A DNA stretch of 5,453 nt. Source: Thermoplasmatota archaeon (lineage in GTDB: Archaea; Thermoplasmatota; Thermoplasmata; GCA-020350865; JAUVCJ01). Shown here piece by piece: positions 1 through 5,453 of the stretch; position 1 is the first letter of the stretch, and the number at the start of each line of letters is the position of its first letter. The position numbers and the translations under genes were made by a program. Below the pieces are notes generated by a model. The model searched no databases. It saw only the letters and a program-made list of their open reading frames with translations, and was not told the origin of the DNA. The DNA is taken from the NCBI GenBank assembly GCA_030595765.1, contig JAUVCJ010000168.1, forward strand, positions 1 through 5,453. The letters are read 5' to 3'.

Positions 1-1
1 G

Positions 2-661
2 GTTATCGCCATCACCAAGGAGATAGAGCCTATAGGCCTTGAAAAGTGCGCTGGCCTTTACCATCAGCTCATTGATGCTGTTGGTTCAGAGATACGATAC
101 TTCGCAGTCGATGCCAGAATGTTCCCGTTCTCGGCCTCGAACACCGGTATCTTCTACGCACCCATGATACTTTCAGACCATCGTACCTCACTTGATACTC
201 GCGAGCCTTACGACTTTACCGAAACCATCTACATCGCCAACGGCGTGGAATACAACCTCAGCCAGTTCATGGAAGCTAGAGTTAGAAACCCGACACTAGC
301 AGTAGAGGACTCGTACCTAAAGTACACAGATCTGTTCTTCAATTCCATGTTCTACAAAGCATACATAGGATACTCACTTGAAGACGTGGGAATTCCAGCT
401 GAAGGCGCTAACCCAAAATATTTCCCAGGAATTCACGAGAGAAATGCCCCACCAATGCAGGGCTGGATGATGAAGCACTTCAGGTCAGTCTACAGAACCA
501 CATATTACAACCCATACAGCGAGGAAGAGGTTGGAGACCATCAAGACGCATGGATGGCGACCAACTCAGACGAAGCCTCTGATCTTGTCAAGTCTCAAGG
601 CGGAGTTCAGACTTCCGGCCTTAACTCTGGAGTATTCTTCCTAAAATATTATGAGGGAGCC
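2..661 (+). other. STT3/AglB-like extracytoplasmic C-terminal domain (encoded region)
   Basis: Recognised by memory of family pattern, not by a search. The stretch around 101-178 encodes a YFAVDARMFPFSASNTGIFY-type segment followed by APMILSDHR. A later FYKAYIGYS segment (350-376) precedes PMQGWMMKHFRSVYR (452-496). The region closes with VFFLKYYEGAYVNG (632-673), which parallels the HFRLVYES ... VKIFEYVKGA end of the beta-rich core in archaeal AglB proteins. Only the end of such a domain is in view; transmembrane helices and catalytic acidic residues would be further upstream. Only one sequon falls here, unlike the stalk that follows. An alternative is a Thermoplasmata-specific surface domain with only a distant link to STT3. 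Confidence 0.55.
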
Positions 662-3600
662 TACGTCAACGGCACCGTTGCAACCGAGAATGGAAGACCA
701 ATCCCTGGAGTCAGAGTAACAGTGGCTGATGATTTCAACGTGCCTCATGATTATGACATTACCGACGAGAACGGAAGTTATAGCCTCATCGTGCCCTTTG
801 GAAACCTGTCCATTGTGGTCAGCACCGGAGGGTACGGCGAAGACGAATACTCCTACACCTACAGGTCAATGCAGACCGAGCGCATATTACTTGAGCAGGC
901 AGTGGTCAATGTAACCGATGATCAGTCAATGCGAAGACCCGGATCCAACTGGAACATACCACAAGACTTTGTCATCAATGATACGGTCATGGATGGAAGG
1001 GTATTCTGGGATCTAAATAAGAACGGAGCCTGGGACGAGGAGGAAGATAGAGTTATCACTGGTGCAGGCATTGAGCTTGTTGGCACCCATGGAAACCTAT
1101 ACGCCAATGTCTCGGATGACCTAGGCGAGTTCGCCATCGACGACATCATCCCTGATGACTACCAGTTAGAAATATCCTACAACGACCACATCCTGGATGG
1201 CGGGCCAAGGACACTAAATGCTGGCCAGCGGGAAATAAAGAATGTCGCAGTGGCTCCGGCAAGCATATTCGGCACTGTCCTAGACAACTATGGAGAGACA
1301 CTAGCCGGGCTGGATGTTCAGCTTCACGACGAAAGCAATGCAAGCATCAGCTACACTCTAACAGACCTGGATGGCGGTTATTTCTTCGATATGCTTCTTC
1401 CTGGAAACTACTCAGTCGTTTTGGACGAGTTGAACTGGGCAAATGAGGAAAGGCCTACCATATTATCAATGGGAGCAATAAAAACTGTTGATATATCCCT
1501 TCTGCCTACAGTAAACATCCAGGGTACGATCACCCTTCCGGACTCCTCTCCTGCAGCCTATGCCACCCTTAACTTTTACAGAGCAGACCAGGAAGACCTG
1601 TTGCCAAATGTATTTACCACAGATATTCTGGGCAATTATGACATAGAACTTGCTGAAGGGGAATATAGCCTTTCGATCTTGTACACAACTGGTGGGGATT
1701 ACTTCTGCGCATACAGGGATCTGAACCTGCAGAATGAGGACGGAAACATGGCAATGGACATCCAGCTTGGGGAAGGCGCGCTTGTATATGGTAAAGCATA
1801 TAGAGACCTTAATGGCGACCAGACCGCGGATTCCAATGAGACCTATTCAAAGGCCTATGTGAGCTTCTCCACCTCTACTGGCACATCATTTGTCCGTACC
1901 AACCATTCAGGATATTACCAGACCTACCTGTCTGCTGGAACCTATGAGGTACACATCTATGTGAGCCAGAGCAATAGCCACACATTCTTGGGCACGATCC
2001 AGGCTCCTGCCAACGGAGCAACCCTTGAACAGGATCTGATGCTGGCACCTGGATTGATTGTTGATGGTGTTACATATTATGATGTCAACGGCTCGGAATT
2101 GGTGGAACTTGGAGAGACAATAGGAGACATCAAGGTGCTGATCAGCGACGAAAACGGAATTAAACTAAGTCCATTCTATTCCATCGCGCCCAGCGGTGCC
2201 TTCAGAACCTACCTACAGGATGGATTGAATTACAGTGCAGTTCTGACCTCCAACGATTATGGAACATTCACAATATCAGTGAGGAACATCACCGACCTGA
2301 ATACTGCCCTGGAAAAGGTAGCAATGGTACCCAACGATGCAATTGTCAGTGGACAGGTACTAAATGGAACAACACCAGTCATCGGAGCTACCTTGGAATT
2401 CATAGGAAACGCAGAATCTGGAACCTCCAACCTCAGCGTGGTCACAGGCTCAGGTGGAGACTACACGATCACCCTTAGACCTGGAAATTACATCCTAAAG
2501 CTGGATCATAATGAGACAAGCATCGCAGGCCAGGTACGATACGTTCTTGAGCAGAGTTTCAAGCTCAGAGTGGGTACAAGAACCCAGACCTTGAACCTGG
2601 ATGCATCCAAGATGGTACGCATCAGCGGAAACACAACATATTTGGGCTCACCTGCAAACATCACAATTGAGTTCAATAGCGAATATGAGCAGTTCCAGAG
2701 TGAAGCTGTCGACGGCCAGTTTGAGACCTATCTACCAGCTGACATCTCCTATTCCATACTGGTCAAGAAACAGATGATAGGTGCCGAGTTTGTCAGTTAC
2801 ATCTCTGGACAGACCTTCACCCAATCCCAGGACCTTGACCTTGTTCTGGAAGAGGCAGTGCACATCCAGGGCCTTATCATATCTGGAAATGAGACAAAGA
2901 CAATAGATAACGCCGAGATTACCTTCCGCAATAGCGGAGGGGAAATGACCATCACTGCTTCGAGTGTCGGAACCTTCAGTGCCTATCTTCCAACTGGTAG
3001 AACATATGATGTGGTTGTTGACCATGAATCCGAGGAAAGAGAGATAGTAGTAAGATACAAACTTGATGAGACCCTGGTTCTCACAACTACAGCTGGGGAT
3101 TCTTTCAGCTACATAGCAAACACAACTGACCACCTTCGGGTACGAGGTTATGTATTTGTAGACTGGAACCTCAATAAAACATATCAGGCAGAAGAGGGAC
3201 TTGAGGGAGTTACACTTGATTTTGGCACGGAGATAGTGGAATCAAACGAACTGGGAGAGTATTTTGCATTCCTCTCTGAAGGTGTACATTCTGCAACCGT
3301 GACAGCCCCATTCTCGTTCGAGCCATTAACCCCTGCTGTGGAAGTAACCTATGAAATTTTCAGGGGAGACATCGATTTGATACCAACTACATTCACACTT
3401 GATGGTATGGTAAGGCACGAAGGGCATGCCGTTCCAAATGCCCATGTCCACTTCGAACCAATGGACTCCTTTGGCGCCGAAGCCTCTGTCATAACCAATT
3501 CCACTGGCAGATTCGATCTGACGCTGGAGTATGGCTTCTATTCAGTATACATCCTAGATGAGACAAACGGATTAGCCTATCTGGCGCCTCTTGAAGCAAC

Positions 3601-4714
3601 TCCGGGTAGTCCTGAATCCCTTACCTTCGATATACACAAGGCCGATGCCCTCTCCACTGGCTCCTATTTACTGGATCAGGCAGGAACCAACGTTAGCCAG
3701 GCAATGGATATAAAGATCGAATCCACCACCACATCACATAACTTCACCAGCGACAATGCCGGCAGCAGTACCATTCTTCTGCCTACAAACAGACACTACA
3801 CCATGCATGGAAGGACAATGCTAAACGAGGGCGGACAACTTATCAACTACACAGTTGATGAAAACATCTACCTGACCTCGGCTCAAAGTGTATTGCTGAA
3901 CCTTACCAAAGAAAAGCTCTACGACCTTACAATCGATTGGGACGGTGTGGTCGACTTCATATCACCAGGAGGAGAAACCACATACTCCATTAAAGTGACT
4001 AACGTTGGCAACGAAGAGGAGCAGTATGAAATCACTTTCGAGCCCGATGTGGCAGTATTCTTCAATATGTCCACTGTACCAGAGCGAACCAACTTTACTC
4101 TTGACAAGGGAGAAAGCATCGAACTGGACATACTACTGAATTCCAGAGATGAGGCCAGAGCTGGCGCTAATATAGTGATGTTCAAGCTCCAATCCGTTAC
4201 TGACCCGGAACTGATTTACAGGAAAAACCTCAAGGTCAATGTAACCCTGAGGCATGATGTGGATCTCTACCTCGATGCGCAGGTCCCGTGGCTCTATGAG
4301 CAAGGCCTTCTTGGCCTACGCTTCAAGCTAGAGAACACTGGAAACGCTGAGGACTCCTTTACCCTCAATTACTCAGGACTTCCAGCAGGCTGGGAAGCTA
4401 GCATGGAATACCAGACATCGATACTGACTGCCGAGGGTTATGGTACAAGAAACCTAATTATCACCCTACCAAAACCCTTGATTGCAAAGAGTGCTACCAT
4501 CACCATCAGGGTCAATGGCTCTTTTGGCCAGGAAGATGAACTGGTGCTACAGGTTCAGATACCCGACCTAGAGATCGGTAGCGGAGACCTGGAGTTCGAT
4601 GGTGAGAACGTCTACTCCGAGTATAGAGCACCTCAGACCCCGGGCTTCGAGACAGTATTCCTATTGTTTGCGTTACTTGGAATTGCACTGGTTCAAAGGA
4701 GGAAAAGACCATGA
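2..4714 (+). CDS. Large surface protein: STT3/AglB-like C-terminal region fused to a beta-sandwich stalk with a PGF-CTERM anchor (5' partial)
   Basis: The frame is open from base 2 to the TGA at 4712-4714 (1570 residues seen). The Met codon at 119 lies mid-domain and has no Shine-Dalgarno, so the true start is outside the window. Layout: about 220 residues resembling the extracytoplasmic end of archaeal STT3/AglB oligosaccharyltransferases (2-661); about twelve CnaB/carboxypeptidase-regulatory-like beta-sandwiches (662-3907); two NEW3-like domains (3911-4564); and a PGF-CTERM signal (4640-4711). If the STT3 link is right, the off-window part would be the multi-pass glycosyltransferase that moves lipid-linked glycans to Asn of exported proteins. 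The WWDYG catalytic motif is not visible, so activity is unproven. The visible part should lie outside the cell. I count 32 Asn-X-Ser/Thr sequons and only two Cys. It could instead be a glycan-binding or adhesin-like surface protein. Confidence is high for the frame and surface location, moderate for STT3 kinship. Confidence 0.85.
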   Translation, partial: VIAITKEIEPIGLEKCAGLYHQLIDAVGSEIRYFAVDARMFPFSASNTGIFYAPMILSDHRTSLDTREPYDFTETIYIANGVEYNLSQFMEARVRNPTLAVEDSYLKYTDLFFNSMFYKAYIGYSLEDVGIPAEGANPKYFPGIHERNAPPMQGWMMKHFRSVYRTTYYNPYSEEEVGDHQDAWMATNSDEASDLVKSQGGVQTSGLNSGVFFLKYYEGAYVNGTVATENGRPIPGVRVTVADDFNVPHDYDITDENGSYSLIVPFGNLSIVVSTGGYGEDEYSYTYRSMQTERILLEQAVVNVTDDQSMRRPGSNWNIPQDFVINDTVMDGRVFWDLNKNGAWDEEEDRVITGAGIELVGTHGNLYANVSDDLGEFAIDDIIPDDYQLEISYNDHILDGGPRTLNAGQREIKNVAVAPASIFGTVLDNYGETLAGLDVQLHDESNASISYTLTDLDGGYFFDMLLPGNYSVVLDELNWANEERPTILSMGAIKTVDISLLPTVNIQGTITLPDSSPAAYATLNFYRADQEDLLPNVFTTDILGNYDIELAEGEYSLSILYTTGGDYFCAYRDLNLQNEDGNMAMDIQLGEGALVYGKAYRDLNGDQTADSNETYSKAYVSFSTSTGTSFVRTNHSGYYQTYLSAGTYEVHIYVSQSNSHTFLGTIQAPANGATLEQDLMLAPGLIVDGVTYYDVNGSELVELGETIGDIKVLISDENGIKLSPFYSIAPSGAFRTYLQDGLNYSAVLTSNDYGTFTISVRNITDLNTALEKVAMVPNDAIVSGQVLNGTTPVIGATLEFIGNAESGTSNLSVVTGSGGDYTITLRPGNYILKLDHNETSIAGQVRYVLEQSFKLRVGTRTQTLNLDASKMVRISGNTTYLGSPANITIEFNSEYEQFQSEAVDGQFETYLPADISYSILVKKQMIGAEFVSYISGQTFTQSQDLDLVLEEAVHIQGLIISGNETKTIDNAEITFRNSGGEMTITASSVGTFSAYLPTGRTYDVVVDHESEEREIVVRYKLDETLVLTTTAGDSFSYIANTTDHLRVRGYVFVDWNLNKTYQAEEGLEGVTLDFGTEIVESNELGEYFAFLSEGVHSATVTAPFSFEPLTPAVEVTYEIFRGDIDLIPTTFTLDGMVRHEGHAVPNAHVHFEPMDSFGAEASVITNSTGRFDLTLEYGFYSVYILDETNGLAYLAPLEATPGSPESLTFDIHKADALSTGSYLLDQAGTNVSQAMDIKIESTTTSHNFTSDNAGSSTILLPTNRHYTMHGRTMLNEGGQLINYTVDENIYLTSAQSVLLNLTKEKLYDLTIDWDGVVDFISPGGETTYSIKVTNVGNEEEQYEITFEPDVAVFFNMSTVPERTNFTLDKGESIELDILLNSRDEARAGANIVMFKLQSVTDPELIYRKNLKVNVTLRHDVDLYLDAQVPWLYEQGLLGLRFKLENTGNAEDSFTLNYSGLPAGWEASMEYQTSILTAEGYGTRNLIITLPKPLIAKSATITIRVNGSFGQEDELVLQVQIPDLEIGSGDLEFDGENVYSEYRAPQTPGFETVFLLFALLGIALVQRRKRP
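662..3907 (+). repeat. Tandem array of about twelve diverged carboxypeptidase-regulatory/CnaB/SdrD-B-like beta-sandwich domains
   Basis: Units of roughly 80-95 residues share one skeleton: a V-x-G-x-V first strand, a G-x-P-hydrophobic-x-G/N-A turn, a T/S-x-x-x-G-x-[YF] core strand and a closing L-x-x-G-x-Y-x-[VL]. Approximate starts are at 662, 989, 1259, 1511, 1778, 2051, 2339, 2612, 2858, 3134, 3389 and 3647. The units at 989, 1778, 2051 and 3134 carry an acidic Asp-x-Asn loop after the first strand, as in SdrD-B repeats; the others look like carboxypeptidase-regulatory domains. The copies match in pattern but not in sequence, and no DNA-level repeat was seen, so the array is old. Such arrays form rigid extracellular stalks. 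Boundaries are by eye and good to about ten residues; units 6, 8 and 12 are the least certain. Confidence 0.75.
3911..4564 (+). other. Pair of NEW3-like (NPCBM-associated) beta-sandwich domains
   Basis: The first copy (about 3911-4249) has an SPGGETTYSIKVTNVGNEEE segment, then F-x-L-x-x-G-E-S-I-E-L-D-I. The second (about 4253-4564) has LRFKLENTGNAEDSF followed by LPAGWEASM. A conserved N-x-G-N-x-E/A turn and a strand after a 'G-W' segment are typical of the NEW3 fold found in archaeal and bacterial surface proteins, often just before the membrane anchor. They probably act as a membrane-proximal spacer. The assignment rests on pattern only; other Ig-like or CARDB-like folds would also fit. Confidence 0.6.
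4640..4711 (+). other. PGF-CTERM-like archaeosortase sorting signal
   Basis: The last 24 codons encode Pro-Gly-Phe (4640-4648), a hydrophobic segment of about 16 residues (ETVFLLFALLGIALVQ) and the basic tail RRKRP before the stop. This three-part layout at the extreme C-terminus is that of PGF-CTERM proteins. In haloarchaea, archaeosortase A processes these signals, with replacement by a lipid anchor. The archaeosortase gene is not in the window. A plain C-terminal transmembrane anchor is the alternative, but the exact PGF placement makes the sorting signal more likely. Confidence 0.85.
4697..4714 (+). promoter_or_regulatory. Shine-Dalgarno AGGAGG and ATGA stop/start overlap for the second gene
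   Basis: AGGAGG at 4697-4702, preceded by AA, lies 8 bases before the ATG at 4711. That ATG overlaps the upstream TGA (4712-4714) as ATGA. This fixes the start of the second gene and suggests translational coupling. The AGG AGG codons are also two of the arginines in the upstream protein's basic tail. Confidence 0.88.
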
Positions 4715-5453
4715 GTTTGAGAACACGGCTACCATTACTGCTTCTGGTAGTTCTGCTACTAGCTCCGCTTGCATGCTCAGGAGACGTAACAGGCCCAGAT
4801 TCAACCCTTAACATCGGAATAGTTGGTCCAGAAATAATGGCTGCCGGAACAATGCGTACTTTTACTGTTGACCTAGCAGGTGGGCCTGCAGAAGGGCAGA
4901 CAGAAGGGATCTGGGGCTACACAATGCGCTTTGAGAGCACAAACAACATCTCTTCCCTACCCATAACTCCGGCCAATGACCTGAGCAACACCACCAACAC
5001 CTTCGACATTGACGTCATCGCCCCTACAACTGTACAAACAGCGACCCTGGTGATCAATGCCACCTCCAAGCTCGGCAATGACACCATCTTTAACGAGATC
5101 AGGCGCGAGTTCGAAGTGGTAACAGCCAAGTTCATCACCCTGAATGCAACCATCAATAACCCGTCAGATTTTCAGATGTTTGGAGTCAGCGTGTTCTTCT
5201 ATGCAGATCTAAACGGTGATGGAGATTACGATGATGATGCAGAGTACTTGGGGAACGCAACGCAAGACATCTTGCCTCAATCGAACCAAAAATTCCAGCA
5301 ACAGTTGGAGGTCGCCACCCTTTCTAACGGCCCATACAACATCAAAGTGATGATCGACCCGGATAATCATCACCAGGAATTTGACGAGACTAACAACAAC
5401 ATGGTCATGACCATTTACATAGGCGAGGCTCCCCTGCCACCACCGGCGCAAGT
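4711..5453 (+). CDS. Secreted protein with signal peptide and CARDB-like domain (3' partial)
   Basis: The frame runs open from the ATG at 4711 to the right edge (247 codons plus 2 bases). The start is set by AGGAGG 8 bases upstream. Residues 1-22 form a signal peptide: a basic start (Arg4, Arg6), a Leu/Val-rich core and PLAC around Cys22. The -3 residue is Pro, so this is a poor lipobox, and ordinary signal peptidase cleavage is equally possible. Residues ~25-138 are an unrecognised beta-rich region opening with DVTGPDSTLNIGIVGPE. Residues ~141-240 resemble CARDB: a T-x-N-x-T-I-x-N-P strand near the start and the closing IDPDNHHQEFDETNN turn. An acidic loop, DLNGDGDYDDDAE (166-178), may bind calcium. 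The visible sequence ends in a proline-rich stretch that could be a linker. Six sequons fit an exported glycoprotein. It shares an operon with the upstream gene and may be its partner; its exact role is unknown. Confidence 0.88.
   Translation, partial: MSLRTRLPLLLLVVLLLAPLACSGDVTGPDSTLNIGIVGPEIMAAGTMRTFTVDLAGGPAEGQTEGIWGYTMRFESTNNISSLPITPANDLSNTTNTFDIDVIAPTTVQTATLVINATSKLGNDTIFNEIRREFEVVTAKFITLNATINNPSDFQMFGVSVFFYADLNGDGDYDDDAEYLGNATQDILPQSNQKFQQQLEVATLSNGPYNIKVMIDPDNHHQEFDETNNNMVMTIYIGEAPLPPPAQ
5131..5430 (+). other. CARDB-like domain of the second protein
   Basis: About 100 residues. It begins with a strand resembling ITLNATINNPSDF, in which the Asn-Pro turn takes the place of the usual 'N-x-G'. 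The middle carries the acidic loop at 5206-5244. It ends with VMIDPDN...E-x-D-E-T-N-N-N (5350-5400), the most typical CARDB signature. CARDB domains are extracellular adhesion-type modules in archaea and bacteria. The proline-rich GEAPLPPPAQ after it suggests that a linker follows. Confidence 0.7.

Noticed and set aside
119..121. ATG as the start of the large gene
   Set aside because: The frame is open upstream to the window edge, there is no Shine-Dalgarno before it, and it falls inside a conserved-looking segment.
2732..3133. Minus-strand open frame of 133 codons inside the large gene
   Set aside because: It lies wholly antisense to well-formed stalk domains, and its product is Cys/Ser/Tyr-rich with no recognisable domain or start signal.
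662..3907. Recent tandem duplication at DNA level
   Set aside because: The domains share a fold pattern only; I saw no long matching nucleotide stretches between units.
4631..4711. Bacterial LPXTG-type sortase signal
   Set aside because: There is no LPXTG. The motif ahead of the hydrophobic segment is Pro-Gly-Phe, the archaeal type.
4512..4814. Minus-strand open frame of 100 codons, and a + strand frame at 4599-4811, across the gene junction
   Set aside because: Both overlap the sorting signal and signal peptide, which are strongly supported in their own frames. Neither shows protein-like features.
5206..5244. Dockerin domain
   Set aside because: A dockerin needs two such calcium loops with a helix after each; only one loop is present and it lies within a beta-rich domain.
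4917..5451. Two minus-strand open frames (4917-5156 and 5209-5451) opposite the second gene
   Set aside because: They mirror the CARDB-like coding region; the valine- and leucine-rich products are what antisense of Asn/Asp/Thr-rich codons gives.

Overview
The window is almost entirely two co-oriented genes on the + strand, both cut by a window edge. It reads as part of an archaeal cell-surface or secretion locus. The best organism clue is the C-terminus of the first protein: a Pro-Gly-Phe motif, a hydrophobic stretch and a basic tail. This is the layout of PGF-CTERM signals processed by archaeosortase in euryarchaea. A strong AGGAGG Shine-Dalgarno, frequent AGA/AGG/ATA codons and surface domains typical of archaea agree with this. 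From memory of protein families the closest fit is a Thermoplasmata-like lineage, but that is inference and cannot be settled from this window.

Region 1 (2-4714) is the 3' part of a very large gene. Its frame is open to the left edge, so the Met codon at 119 is internal. At least 1570 residues are visible. The first ~220 resemble the extracytoplasmic C-terminal part of an STT3/AglB-like oligosaccharyltransferase. Next come about twelve diverged beta-sandwich domains of the carboxypeptidase-regulatory/CnaB/SdrD-B kind, then two NEW3-like beta-sandwich domains, then the PGF-CTERM anchor. The membrane part and the catalytic WWDYG motif expected of an STT3 protein would lie upstream, outside the window.

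Region 2 (4711-5453) is the 5' part of a second gene that overlaps the first by ATGA. Its Shine-Dalgarno lies in the codons for the first protein's arginine tail. It encodes a signal peptide and a secreted protein with an acidic calcium-loop-like motif and a CARDB-like domain, and it runs off the right edge.

The two genes are probably translationally coupled. Both products should act outside the membrane; both are rich in Asn-X-Ser/Thr sequons. A plausible joint role is building or anchoring a glycosylated cell envelope, but this is inferred from architecture and context. No RNA genes, mobile elements, CRISPR arrays, promoters or terminators were seen, and there is no intergenic stretch.
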